Shown here in pieces: positions 30,599 to 39,318 of a stretch of 52,723 bases of DNA. The DNA is from Afipia sp. (lineage in GTDB: Bacteria > Pseudomonadota > Alphaproteobacteria > Rhizobiales > Xanthobacteraceae): NCBI GenBank assembly GCA_024508675.1, contig JANINQ010000004.1, positions 1-52,723 of the forward strand, read 5' to 3'. The notes beneath the pieces are model-generated. The model was not told the origin of the DNA and did no database searches. It was given only the letters and a program-made list of their open reading frames with translations. Every line of letters begins with the position of its first letter. Positions within the stretch are counted from its first letter, which is position 1. A program made the translations under genes and the position numbers.

Positions 30599-31801
30599 AT
30601 GTCGTCCAGCTTTGTCAAAAACGCGATCGTGCTTGGCCTTCTGTCCGCGATCGGGCCTTTTGCAATCGATATGTATCTGCCGGCGCTGCCGGCGATTGCC
30701 ACGGATCTGCAGGCCTCGACCGCGGCCACGCAGATGACGCTGATGGCGTTTTTCGTGGCCTTCGGCGTCTGCCAGATCGCCTATGGCCCGGTTTCGGACA
30801 TGGTGGGCCGCAAACCGCCGCTTTATTTCGGGATCGTGCTGTTCGCGCTTGGCAGCATCGGCTGCGGTCTTGCCCCCAGCATCACATGGCTGATCGTTTT
30901 CCGCTTCGTGCAGGGTCTCGGAGCCGCGTCGGTGATGGTGATTCCGCGGGCCATCATTCGCGATCTGTATACGGGCGCCGATGCGACGCGGCTGATGTCG
31001 CTGGTGATGCTCGTCTTCAGCGTTTCGCCGATCCTGGCGCCGCTGGTTGGCAGCGGATTGATCGTTCCGTTCGGCTGGCGTGCGGTATTTGCCGCGGTCA
31101 CGCTGGCCTCCGTCCTGTCGTTCCTGCTGGTCGCTTTCGTGCTGCAGGAAACCCGGCCGCCGGAGGAGCGGGTCGAGGTCAGTGTCCGCAGCGTGCTCGA
31201 TGGCTTCGGTGAGCTGTTTCGCGACTGGCGCTTTCTCGGGCTGACCTTCATCGGCGGCTTCGGCATGGCAAGCTTCTTCGCGTTCCTCGCGAGTTCATCC
31301 TTCATCTATATCGGCCATTTCGGGCTGACTCCGACGCAGTATGGCCTGACATTCTCGGTCAACGCCATCAGCTTCATCGGCGCATCGCAGTTCAGCGGCT
31401 ATCTGGCAGATCGCTTCGGCATCGCGCGTGTAGTTTCGGTCGCGGTGACTTGCTTCACCGTGGCGACGCTGACTCTGTTTGCGATCACCGCAGCCGGTGT
31501 CGATAGCCTGGCGGTGCTGGTGGTGATGTTGTTCATCGCCAATGCCTGGCTGGGACTTGTCATCCCGTCCACCATGGTCCTGTCGCTGGAAGATCATGGT
31601 CCAATTGCGGGCATGGCCTCGGCGCTCGGTGGCACGCTGCAGATGATCACGGGCGCGGTGATGATTGTCGTCGCCAGCGCGTTCTTTGACGGCACGGCGC
31701 TGCCGATGGTGGCGACCATTGCGGTCTGCGCGGTGGCGGCATTCATCCTTGCGCGGCTGACCTTGCGTCCAGACAAAGCCGCGCCACAACTGGCAGAATA
31801 A
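30599..31801 (+). CDS. Bcr/CflA family multidrug efflux MFS transporter
   Basis: A 400-residue transporter with 12 membrane segments, from the ATG at 30599; ATG at 30578 is an alternative. The family start FAIDMYLPALPAIATDLQAS is present, followed by motif A as GPVSDMVGRKPPLYFG and the antiporter-type GLGAASVMVIPRAIIRDLY. Bcr/CflA proteins export drugs such as bicyclomycin, sulfonamides or dipeptides by proton antiport. Its closeness to soxR (about 1.4 kb) may be meaningful, but no second SoxR-type box was seen before it. Confidence 0.92.
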   Translation: MSSSFVKNAIVLGLLSAIGPFAIDMYLPALPAIATDLQASTAATQMTLMAFFVAFGVCQIAYGPVSDMVGRKPPLYFGIVLFALGSIGCGLAPSITWLIVFRFVQGLGAASVMVIPRAIIRDLYTGADATRLMSLVMLVFSVSPILAPLVGSGLIVPFGWRAVFAAVTLASVLSFLLVAFVLQETRPPEERVEVSVRSVLDGFGELFRDWRFLGLTFIGGFGMASFFAFLASSSFIYIGHFGLTPTQYGLTFSVNAISFIGASQFSGYLADRFGIARVVSVAVTCFTVATLTLFAITAAGVDSLAVLVVMLFIANAWLGLVIPSTMVLSLEDHGPIAGMASALGGTLQMITGAVMIVVASAFFDGTALPMVATIAVCAVAAFILARLTLRPDKAAPQLAE

Positions 31802-31802
31802 C

Positions 31803-32180
31803 CTAATCGGACGTGCGCGACGCCAGTGCGTCCGCCACGGCGGTGCGGATATCCGCAACGGCGAACGGCTTGGTGATGACATCGTGGACGATGGCATCCA
31901 GGCCGGAGGCCCGCTCGCGCTGATCGGCAAAGCCGGTCATCAACAGGATAACCACTTTCGGAAAATCGCGCGCCGCGGCGAGCGCCAGCGCAATTCCGTC
32001 CATCACGGGCATCTTGATGTCGGTCAGCAGGAGATCGAATGCGCCGCTGTCGCGGGTGAGAATCTCAAGTGCTTCCGCGCCGTCTTCCGCCGTGACAATT
32101 TCATGACCGTCCATGGCGATCGCGCGCGCCACAAGCAGGCGCATCGACTCCTCGTCGTCAGCGATCAGAATACGCGGCAT
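31803..32180 (-). CDS. Single-domain response regulator, CpdR-like
   Basis: A 125-residue receiver with no output domain: ILIADDEESMRLLVARAIA, phosphoacceptor Asp in DLLLTDIKMPVMDG, Thr/Ser switch in LLMTGFAD and Lys in VITKPFAVADI. The layout resembles CpdR, which in its unphosphorylated form delivers cell-cycle proteins to ClpXP. The identification as CpdR is tentative because other lone receivers look alike. It immediately follows the zinc-ribbon gene (one codon boundary apart) and both diverge from ftsEX. Confidence 0.88.
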   Translation of the reverse strand: MPRILIADDEESMRLLVARAIAMDGHEIVTAEDGAEALEILTRDSGAFDLLLTDIKMPVMDGIALALAAARDFPKVVILLMTGFADQRERASGLDAIVHDVITKPFAVADIRTAVADALASRTSD

Positions 32181-33059
32181 TCAGGTTCCTCCGGACCCAA
32201 TGTCCAGCTTGTGGAAGAACCTCACGGCAATTTCGCGGCCTTCCGCCGGCGGCGAAGCGAGGCGCGTCTTGAACCAGGCCTTCTCGCCGGGATTGAGCAC
32301 CGGCTGCTCGAGCACGGCATTCCACGCATAAATGTCGGCGCCCTTGGCGTCACGCACGATGAATCGCAGCCGCGGAATCTCGACCGGCTTGCGCGTGATA
32401 TCGACAATGGCACCCTCGATCAGCAGCACAGGCTTGTTGTTCACCGTCTCCGTGCTGATCTTAAGACCTTCGAAGGCAAGGCCGCGCAGATTCACGCCCA
32501 TGCCCGCTATTTTGTAGAACGCTGCGGTCTGCGGCATCGCCCGCACCACGTCGGCGCGCCAGACCATCAGGCTGAACACCATCGCGCCCAGCGCCACGCA
32601 GACGGTCGGCAGATTCAGGACGCGGGGCAGCGCCGCTGACCATGTCGCGGGTTTCAGGAAGGGGAGGGCAGACAGGCCGAGCTTCCCGAACCGGGAGGCC
32701 TTGGCCGGTGCGGCGTCGGTCATCGCCTCCTGTTGCGCCAGCGTGGTCCAGTTCCCGTCAGCTTCCGCCGCAGGTGGAGCGGTGTCCGGTTCCGGCCATC
32801 CGGCGGAAATCGACGGGCTTTCGACATGAGGCGCGTTGTCCTCGCGCCAGTCGTCAGCCGCGCCGTTCTGCGATCCAAAGCCGCTTTGCGGGCGGGTTTC
32901 CTCAATATCGGTCCACGGTGCGGTGGCGGAAACCAGATCCTGCGGCACCGCCAGCCAGATTTCCTGACAGCGGACGCAGCGGACCTTGCGTCCGGCTGCG
33001 CCAAAATTGGCCGGATCGACTGCGTAGGATGTCGTACAATGGGGACAGACGATATGCAT
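32181..33059 (-). CDS. MJ0042 zinc-ribbon and DUF3426 protein
   Basis: A 292-residue protein. The N-terminal zinc ribbon is CPHC with CVRC about 20 residues later, followed by EIW, the MJ0042 pattern. A polar Pro/Glu-rich linker covers about residues 45-125. One membrane segment lies near residues 145-165 (LNLPTVCVALGAMVFSLMVW). The C-terminal part has the DUF3426 layout (VNNKPVLLIEGAIVDITRKP, LRFIVRDAKGADIYAW, FKTRLASPPAEGREIAVRF), probably periplasmic. Function is unknown. It shares a unit with the receiver gene and diverges from ftsE. Confidence 0.9.
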   Translation of the reverse strand: MHIVCPHCTTSYAVDPANFGAAGRKVRCVRCQEIWLAVPQDLVSATAPWTDIEETRPQSGFGSQNGAADDWREDNAPHVESPSISAGWPEPDTAPPAAEADGNWTTLAQQEAMTDAAPAKASRFGKLGLSALPFLKPATWSAALPRVLNLPTVCVALGAMVFSLMVWRADVVRAMPQTAAFYKIAGMGVNLRGLAFEGLKISTETVNNKPVLLIEGAIVDITRKPVEIPRLRFIVRDAKGADIYAWNAVLEQPVLNPGEKAWFKTRLASPPAEGREIAVRFFHKLDIGSGGT

Positions 33060-33220
33060 GGACGAATCGCCGGAGTGAGTGAACGCGAACGCGTTCAGAA
33101 CCTATCCTGCGTCCGTTAACGAATCGGAAACCATAACGGCCGCAAAAGCGTTTATGGCGACCGCCCCGCGGTTGGACCCCTAGGCGGCGCCTCCATCGGT
33201 CATATCGAACGGAGCTGAGA

Positions 33221-33880
33221 TTGGTCCGGTTCGAAAATGTCGGTTTGCGCTACGGGCTCGGCCCGGAGGTCCTGCGCGACCTGACCTTTCAGATTCCTGC
33301 ACGCTCGTTCCAGTTTCTCACCGGGCCGTCCGGCGCGGGCAAGACCTCGCTGCTGCGCATGCTGTTCCTGTCGCTGCGGCCGACTCGGGGACTGGTGAAC
33401 CTGTTCAACAAGGACGTGTCGCTGCTCGACAAGGACGGGCGCGCGGAACTGCGTTCGCGGATCGGGATCGTGCTGCAGGATTTCCGCCTGCTCGATCACA
33501 TGACGACCTATGAGAATGTCGCACTGCCGTTTCGTGTGATGGGCCGCAGCGAGTCCAGCTACCGCAAGGAAGTCATCGACCTGCTCAACTGGGTCGGACT
33601 CGGCAAGCGGATGGATGCGCTGCCGCCGATCCTGTCGGGCGGTGAAAAGCAGCGCGCGGCGATTGCGCGCGCCGTGATCGCGCGCCCGCAACTGCTGCTG
33701 GCGGATGAGCCGACCGGCAACGTCGATCCGTCGCTGGCGCGGCGGCTGCTCAGCCTTTTCATCCAGCTCAACAAGTCGGGGACTGCCGTTGTCATCGCCA
33801 CCCATGACATCGCGCTGATGGATCAGTACGAGGCGCGGCGCATGGTGCTCCACGAGTCGCGGCTGCACATCTATGACTGA
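33221..33880 (+). CDS. ftsE: Cell division ATP-binding protein FtsE
   Basis: A 219-residue ABC ATPase that with FtsX couples division to activation of periplasmic murein hydrolases. It starts at TTG 33221 with GGAG about 7 bases upstream. Walker A is GPSGAGKTSLL, the Q-loop is in GIVLQDFRLLDH, the signature is LSGGEKQRAAIARA and Walker B is LLLADEPTGNVDP. The 3' end overlaps ftsX by 8 bases. The short length and FRLLD after the Q-loop are typical of FtsE rather than LolD. Confidence 0.95.
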   Translation: MVRFENVGLRYGLGPEVLRDLTFQIPARSFQFLTGPSGAGKTSLLRMLFLSLRPTRGLVNLFNKDVSLLDKDGRAELRSRIGIVLQDFRLLDHMTTYENVALPFRVMGRSESSYRKEVIDLLNWVGLGKRMDALPPILSGGEKQRAAIARAVIARPQLLLADEPTGNVDPSLARRLLSLFIQLNKSGTAVVIATHDIALMDQYEARRMVLHESRLHIYD

Positions 33881-34832
33881 GCGCAAGATCATGATGGATC
33901 TCGGCGACAGCACATCGGAAATGGCTGCGCAGGCGCGCAACATGTCGCCAATCGTCCCGCGCGGCTCCATCGCCGGACGTGCGCTGATCGCGGTGGTGGC
34001 GATCATGACCTATCTGGCTTCCATGACCACCGGTGCGGTGCTGCTGGTGCGGGCTTCTGCTGCCGAATGGCAGTCCGACGTCTCCAGCGAATTGACCATT
34101 CAGGTGAGGCCTTCGCCGGGCCGCGATATCGAGCGCGATATTCGCAGCGTCGCCGAGGTGGTGCGGGCGCAGCCGGGCATTCTGGAGGTGCGTCCCTACA
34201 CCAAGGATGAATCGGCGCGGCTGCTCGAACCGTGGCTGGGCACCGGATTGTCGCTGAACGATCTGCCGGTGCCGCGCGTCATTGTCGTGCGCATCGCGCC
34301 GGGATCGACGCCCGATCTGGCGGCTCTGCGCCGCAATGTATCACAGGCCGCACCGTCCGCGACCATGGACGATCACCGCGCCTGGATCGAGCGGATGCGT
34401 TCGATGACCGGGGCCATTGTGCTGGCGGGCACCGGCATTCTCATTCTGGTGATCGTGGCAACCGTGATCTCGGTGTCGTTCGCGACACGCGGTGCGATGG
34501 CCGCCAACCGTCCGATTGTCGAAGTGCTGCATTTCGTGGGCGCACAGGATCGCTATATCGCCAATCATTTCCTGCGCCATTTCCTGCGGCTCGGTCTTGA
34601 GGGCGGTCTGATCGGCGGCCTCGCGGCGATGCTGACCTTCGGTTTCTCGGAATCGATCGCAAGCTGGTTCTCCGGAACGCCGGTCGGTGATCAGTTCGCC
34701 GCGCTGCTGGGGACATTCGCGCTGCCGGCGTCGGGCTATCTGGTGCTGGCGGCCCAGACGCTCATGATCGCCGTTGTTACGGCCTGGGCCTCGCGGCGGA
34801 CGCTGTTTGCGACCCTCGAGGAAATTGATTGA
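33873..34832 (+). CDS. ftsX: Cell division protein FtsX
   Basis: A 319-residue ABC permease with four membrane segments: one near residues 35-55, then a periplasmic domain (SSELTIQVRPSPGRDIE, LLEPWLGTGL, LPVPRVIVVRI), and three segments in the C-terminal half with ATRGAMAANRPIVEVLHFVGA. The family places the periplasmic loop as the link to hydrolase activators. It is translationally coupled to ftsE. Three further same-strand genes follow, but a 124-bp gap separates the next one. Confidence 0.95.
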   Translation: MTERKIMMDLGDSTSEMAAQARNMSPIVPRGSIAGRALIAVVAIMTYLASMTTGAVLLVRASAAEWQSDVSSELTIQVRPSPGRDIERDIRSVAEVVRAQPGILEVRPYTKDESARLLEPWLGTGLSLNDLPVPRVIVVRIAPGSTPDLAALRRNVSQAAPSATMDDHRAWIERMRSMTGAIVLAGTGILILVIVATVISVSFATRGAMAANRPIVEVLHFVGAQDRYIANHFLRHFLRLGLEGGLIGGLAAMLTFGFSESIASWFSGTPVGDQFAALLGTFALPASGYLVLAAQTLMIAVVTAWASRRTLFATLEEID

Positions 34833-34956
34833 GAACAATTCCGGGCGGCAGGTGTGAGCTAGAATCACGTCAAAACATGGTGTTGGCGATGTTTCAGGTC
34901 ATAGCCGCGCCGGATTTTGCGATAGACTGTGCGGGGACGCGCAGCACCACTGACGA

Positions 34957-35679
34957 ATGCGTCTGAGCGAGTTGGGATTGTCCGAGGCATCACAGAGCTA
35001 CAAGACGGAGCGGAAACACGGGCGCCTGCGCCACCGCGTGGCGATGCTGGCTGTCTGCGGCATTCTTCTGTTCGTCGGCCTTGGTTTTGTCGATTTTCTC
35101 TCGCGGGTGCCGCCCGCGGAACAGAAGCCGCGGCGCAACGCCGATGGCATCGTGGTTCTGACCGGCGGGTCGTCGCGCGTGTCCGACGCGCTCGAACTGC
35201 TCTCGCTGGGTTATGGCCGAAGGCTGCTGATTTCGGGCGTGCATCCGACCAATGGCTACAGCGACATTCAGCGCTCGCTGCCTGACAGCCAGCGCCTTCT
35301 GGCATGCTGCGTGGATCTGGATCATTCCGCGATCAACACCCGCAGCAATGCGACGGAGACGCGGCGCTGGGCGGTCGAGCGGGGCTTCCACTCGCTGATC
35401 GTGGTGACGTCGAACTATCATATGCCCCGCGCGATCGTCGAACTGTCCCATTCCATGCCCGACATCGAGCTTGTTCCGTTCGCCGTGGTCGGCGAAAAGT
35501 GGCGCGAGGAGCCGTGGTGGACGAGTGGCGCGGCGTTGCGGCTCCTGCTATCGGAATACGCCAAGTATCTTTTTGCGCAGACACGGGTCGCTTTTGGCGG
35601 CGTGGGGCAGGGCGGTGTGCCGGAGACCGGCACGCAGACGACGCCGCCACCGAAGCCGGCCACTGCGTCAGCCAACTGA
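34957..35679 (+). CDS. YdcF / DUF218 family membrane protein
   Basis: A 240-residue protein with one membrane segment (about residues 30-48) and a DUF218 domain in the periplasm: ADGIVVLTGGSSRVSDALELL, RRLLISGVHP, NTRSNATETRRWA, and LIVVTSNYHMPRAIVEL. The G-G-x2-R and S-N-x-H residues are the family core. Relatives (SanA, ElyC) affect envelope integrity, but no reaction is established. The ATG has no clear ribosome site. It ends 13 bases before plsC. Confidence 0.9.
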   Translation: MRLSELGLSEASQSYKTERKHGRLRHRVAMLAVCGILLFVGLGFVDFLSRVPPAEQKPRRNADGIVVLTGGSSRVSDALELLSLGYGRRLLISGVHPTNGYSDIQRSLPDSQRLLACCVDLDHSAINTRSNATETRRWAVERGFHSLIVVTSNYHMPRAIVELSHSMPDIELVPFAVVGEKWREEPWWTSGAALRLLLSEYAKYLFAQTRVAFGGVGQGGVPETGTQTTPPPKPATASAN

Positions 35680-35692
35680 ATTGGATTCATCG

Positions 35693-36475
35693 ATGGTTTC
35701 GGTATTTCTGCGTTCGCTGCTCTACAATATCGTTTTCTATCTGAATCTCGTGTTCTGGATATTGCTCGGCCTGCCGACCTATTTCATGCCGCGCAAAGGC
35801 ATCATCTGGATTGCGACCAACTGGGGCAGGACGAGCATCTGGTGGATGCGGATCATCTGCAACACCAGGGTCGAGTATCGCGGTGTCGAGAAAATTCCGG
35901 CGGGCCCGCTGATCGTCGCCTCGAAACATCAGTCGGCCTGGGAAACCTTCGCGCTGCTGCAGTTCTTCGATGAGCCGCTTTACATCCTCAAGCGTGAGCT
36001 GACGTGGCTGCCGCTGTTCGGCTGGTATCTGCTCAAGGCCGGGATGATCGGCGTCAACCGCAGCGCCGGCGGGCGCACCCTGATCGACATCACCAAGCGC
36101 GCTGCAGAGGAAATCCGCCGCGGACGCCAGCTTCTGATCTTTCCGGAGGGCACGCGTCGCGCTGTCGGCGCGCCGCCGGCCTACAGGAACGGCGTCGGCT
36201 TGATGTATGGCGCGGCGGGCGTGCCGTGCATTCCCGTTGCACTTAATTCCGGCCTGTTCTGGCCGCGCCGGACGTTCTTGCGTTATCCCGGAACGCTGGT
36301 GATGGAGTTCCTCGATCCGATTCCGCCGGGCCTGCCGCGCGAGGAGTTTGCATCGCGCCTGCAGACCGCGATCGAAGAGGCGTCTGACCGGTTGGAAAAA
36401 GCAGGACGCGAGGAGCAGGTCCGGCTGATTGGCTTCTCGGCGCCGATCGCCGCGTCCGTTGCCGATCAGGGGTGA
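35693..36475 (+). CDS. plsC: 1-acyl-sn-glycerol-3-phosphate acyltransferase (PlsC family)
   Basis: A 260-residue inner-membrane acyltransferase that makes phosphatidic acid from lysophosphatidic acid. A hydrophobic N-terminal segment is followed by ASKHQSAWETFAL, where the catalytic block is HX4E instead of the usual HX4D, then GMIGVNRSAGGRT, and LLIFPEGTRRAVG (the E-G-T-R block), and VPCIPVALNSG. The HX4E form is, as far as I recall, common in this alphaproteobacterial subgroup. The 3' end overlaps the convergent ChaC-like gene by 10 bases. Confidence 0.9.
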   Translation: MVSVFLRSLLYNIVFYLNLVFWILLGLPTYFMPRKGIIWIATNWGRTSIWWMRIICNTRVEYRGVEKIPAGPLIVASKHQSAWETFALLQFFDEPLYILKRELTWLPLFGWYLLKAGMIGVNRSAGGRTLIDITKRAAEEIRRGRQLLIFPEGTRRAVGAPPAYRNGVGLMYGAAGVPCIPVALNSGLFWPRRTFLRYPGTLVMEFLDPIPPGLPREEFASRLQTAIEEASDRLEKAGREEQVRLIGFSAPIAASVADQG

Positions 36476-37050
36476 CGGTGCAGCGCGCCCTCGCCATGCA
36501 GCAGCGCTGCTAGGCGATGCAGCGGCGCATCGCGCACGCCCTGCGCCTCCAGTGCCGTTACGGTTGCGATAACGTATTCGTCGTTCGGCCCGTAAGCGCC
36601 GTGCCCCTGACGCACCAGCCGTAACTGTTCTTCCATCGTCAGACGGCCCGCATATTGATCGTGGCTGCGGTCGGCGACATAGGCGAGGGCACTGACACGG
36701 TGGCGCGCATCGCCCTCCAGCCAGACCGACCGCATCACCTCGCGGTAGACACCGGTGACCTGCTCGCGCTCACGCAGATAGGCGACGGTGTTCTTTCTTT
36801 CACTGGCGGCCACCCGGAATGCGACGCCCTGACAGGCGCCGCCGCGATCGAGACCGAGCACAAGGCCCGGCTTCTCGGGGGTGCCCCGGTGGACCATCGA
36901 ATAGATGCAGAGCGAGCGATGCTCGCCGATCAGCCGCGCGGGCTTCTGTTCGAGAAAGGCAAAGCCGGGCTTCCAGATCAGCGATCCATAGCCGAACACC
37001 CAGAGGTCACCCTCGGGAAACTCCGTTTCTGAAAGGATTTTTGCGGCCAT
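36466..37050 (-). CDS. ChaC-like gamma-glutamylcyclotransferase
   Basis: A 194-residue protein with the substrate-binding loop VFGYGSLIWKPGF and the family blocks HRGTPEKPGLVLGLDRGGACQG and YLREREQVTGVY, where the glutamate is the candidate catalytic base. ChaC-type enzymes split glutathione to 5-oxoproline and Cys-Gly in the cytosol. The ATG at 37050 starts MAAKILSETEFP; a longer reading from 37161 adds a basic stretch with no family match. No glutathione genes are beside it. Confidence 0.9.
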   Translation of the reverse strand: MAAKILSETEFPEGDLWVFGYGSLIWKPGFAFLEQKPARLIGEHRSLCIYSMVHRGTPEKPGLVLGLDRGGACQGVAFRVAASERKNTVAYLREREQVTGVYREVMRSVWLEGDARHRVSALAYVADRSHDQYAGRLTMEEQLRLVRQGHGAYGPNDEYVIATVTALEAQGVRDAPLHRLAALLHGEGALHRHP

Positions 37051-37191
37051 GGCGAGCTTACCTGATGGACCACGCCTACCAGCCCGTCTCCGCGTACGCA
37101 ACCTGATGGAGCTCAAGCTTATGGACTTCAAGACGATTTGCGCGAAAGGTGCATCTTTCAATTGCCCGATTCTGATGGTCTAGCTCGCGTT

Positions 37192-38370
37192 ATGCCGACA
37201 TCTCCCATCGCACCTCGCCGCCGTCTCTGGCCCGTTTTCGTGATGCCTGCGCTTGTGCTCATCGCAGCCGCGGCATGGAGCGGGTTCTGGTTTTATGCAG
37301 CCTCGCATGTCGACGAGAAGTTCGACGAGTGGCGCACACGCGAAGCCAAGTCCGGCCGTGCCTATGAATGCGCCAGCCGTTCGGTCGCGGGCTTTCCGTT
37401 CCGCATGGAGGTTCGCTGCGGCGATCCGGTGGTGACGCTGACCTCGCAGACCGCCGACCGGACCCAGCTTACCGCGCGGCTGAAGGACATTCTGGTCGTC
37501 GCGCAGGTTTACGACCCGACAAAGATCATCGCCGAATTCACCGGACCCGCCACGGTCAGCGCGGGCGCGGAAGCGCCGTCATTCGTCGCAGGCTGGGCCA
37601 CTGGCCGCGCCAGCGCATCAGGCCTGCCGACGCCGCAGCGCGTCTCGCTGGTGTTCGACGATCCGGCTGTCGATCGCATGAGCGGTTCAACCCAATCGCC
37701 GCTGCTGCGTGCAAAACATCTCGAGTTGCACACGCGCCTGCTGGAAGGCTCGCTGTCGAACAATCCGGTGGTGGAGACGGCACTGCTCGTCAATGCCGGA
37801 AGCCTGCAGGGGCTGCATCCGATTCTTGCCGAGCCGTTCGATGCGGATATTCGGGCGCTGCTGCGCGGACTCAAAGATTTTTCTCCAAAACCATGGCCCG
37901 AGCGTTTCCGCGAAATCCAGGCCGCCGGCGGCCGTCTTGATTTCACCCAGTCGCGCGTGCAGCAGGGCGAGAGCATCGCAGTCGCGGCCGGCTCGCTCGG
38001 CATTACGCCGAACGGCTATCTCGACGGCGAACTGACCATGACGGTCGCGGGGATGGAGCGTATTGTTGCGCAGCTCGGCATCGACAAGCTCCTGATGGAC
38101 GGCGTGCCGCAATCGACCGTGGATCGCATCGCGCCGGGTGTCAGCGCGCAGGACGTCAACAAGGTGATCGGCGCGCTCGACCGGATGATCCCGGGGCTTG
38201 GCAATCTGGCGCGGAAGAATGCCAATGCGGGCGTGGTCGCGGGCATCAACATGCTCGGTCAGGCGTCGACGCTGGAAGGCAAGCCCGCGCGGGCGTTCCC
38301 GCTGAAATTCACCGAGGGCGTGATTTCCATCGGGCCGCTGCGCATCGCGCAGACCGCGCCGTTGTTTTGA
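37192..38370 (+). CDS. DUF2125 family membrane-anchored protein
   Basis: A 392-residue protein with one N-terminal membrane segment (about residues 14-36) and a large, probably periplasmic domain: YECASRSVAGFPFRMEVRCGDP early, then long beta-rich repeats, and near the end LEGKPARAFPLKFTEGVISIGPLRI. The G-F-P-F-R block is the mark of DUF2125. Function is unknown. The ATG at 37192 precedes the anchor by few residues. It is convergent with tyrA, three bases apart. Confidence 0.88.
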   Translation: MPTSPIAPRRRLWPVFVMPALVLIAAAAWSGFWFYAASHVDEKFDEWRTREAKSGRAYECASRSVAGFPFRMEVRCGDPVVTLTSQTADRTQLTARLKDILVVAQVYDPTKIIAEFTGPATVSAGAEAPSFVAGWATGRASASGLPTPQRVSLVFDDPAVDRMSGSTQSPLLRAKHLELHTRLLEGSLSNNPVVETALLVNAGSLQGLHPILAEPFDADIRALLRGLKDFSPKPWPERFREIQAAGGRLDFTQSRVQQGESIAVAAGSLGITPNGYLDGELTMTVAGMERIVAQLGIDKLLMDGVPQSTVDRIAPGVSAQDVNKVIGALDRMIPGLGNLARKNANAGVVAGINMLGQASTLEGKPARAFPLKFTEGVISIGPLRIAQTAPLF

Positions 38371-38373
38371 CGC

Positions 38374-39318
38374 TTACTTCCCGTCAGGCTTCGGCAGGTT
38401 CGCGTGCTTGCGGCCGAAGTCGGGATCTGCGGTTTCCTGACCGAGATTGACGATGCCGCGGCGGATCGCGCGGGTTCGCGTGAAGTGATCGAACAGCGCC
38501 TCGCCGTCGCCGCGACGGATCGCGCGGGTGAGCTTCGACAGATCTTCCTGAAATGCGCCGAGCATTTCCAGCACTGCGTCCTTGTTGGCGAGGAACACGT
38601 CGCGCCACATGGTCGGATCGGACGCCGCGATACGGGTGAAATCGCGGAAGCCGCCCGCCGAAAACTTCAGCACTTCGGCCTGCGTCACGTCTTCCAGCTC
38701 ATCGGCGGTGCCGACGATGGTGTAGGCGATCAGATGCGGCAGATGGCTGGTGACGGCGAGGACCAGATCGTGATGGTCCGCTGCCATGGTCTCGACATTG
38801 GCGCCGAGCGCACGCCAGAACGCCGCGAGCTTTTCAACGGCGGCGGGATCGGCGTCCGGCGGCGGCGTCAGGATGCACCACCGGTTGATGAACAGTTCGG
38901 CGAAGCCGGAATCGGGGCCGGAATGTTCAGTGCCCGCGACAGGGTGCGCCGGAATGAAATGGACGGTCTTCGGCAGATGCGCGGACATGTCCCGCAGCAC
39001 CATGCCCTTCACGGAGCCGACGTCGGAGATGATCGCGCCCGGCATCAGATGCGACGCGATTTCCTCTGCAACAGGCCCGCAGGCACCAACCGGGATGCAG
39101 AGGATGACGAGGTCGGCGTTCTTCACCGCCTCGATGTTGGTTTCGACGACGCGATCGACGATGCCGAGTTCCTTTACGCGCTTGCGGGTCGCTGGTGAGC
39201 GCGCGGTGGTCACGATTTCGCCTGCGAGACCCTGAGCGCGGGCCGCGCGCGCGATCGAGCCACCGATCAGGCCGAAGCCGATCAGCGCGAGCCGCTTGAA
39301 CAGTGGTTCGGTGCTCAC
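38374..39318 (-). CDS. tyrA: Prephenate / arogenate dehydrogenase
   Basis: A 314-residue NAD(P)-dependent enzyme of tyrosine synthesis. The Rossmann motif is [17 protein letters not shown]. Active-site regions are [32 protein letters not shown] and [16 protein letters not shown]. No chorismate mutase or ACT domain is fused; the mutase is two genes upstream. The start overlaps the hisC stop by four bases. Whether it prefers prephenate or arogenate cannot be told from sequence by eye. Confidence 0.94.
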   Translation of the reverse strand: MSTEPLFKRLALIGFGLIGGSIARAARAQGLAGEIVTTARSPATRKRVKELGIVDRVVETNIEAVKNADLVILCIPVGACGPVAEEIASHLMPGAIISDVGSVKGMVLRDMSAHLPKTVHFIPAHPVAGTEHSGPDSGFAELFINRWCILTPPPDADPAAVEKLAAFWRALGANVETMAADHHDLVLAVTSHLPHLIAYTIVGTADELEDVTQAEVLKFSAGGFRDFTRIAASDPTMWRDVFLANKDAVLEMLGAFQEDLSKLTRAIRRGDGEALFDHFTRTRAIRRGIVNLGQETADPDFGRKHANLPKPDGK

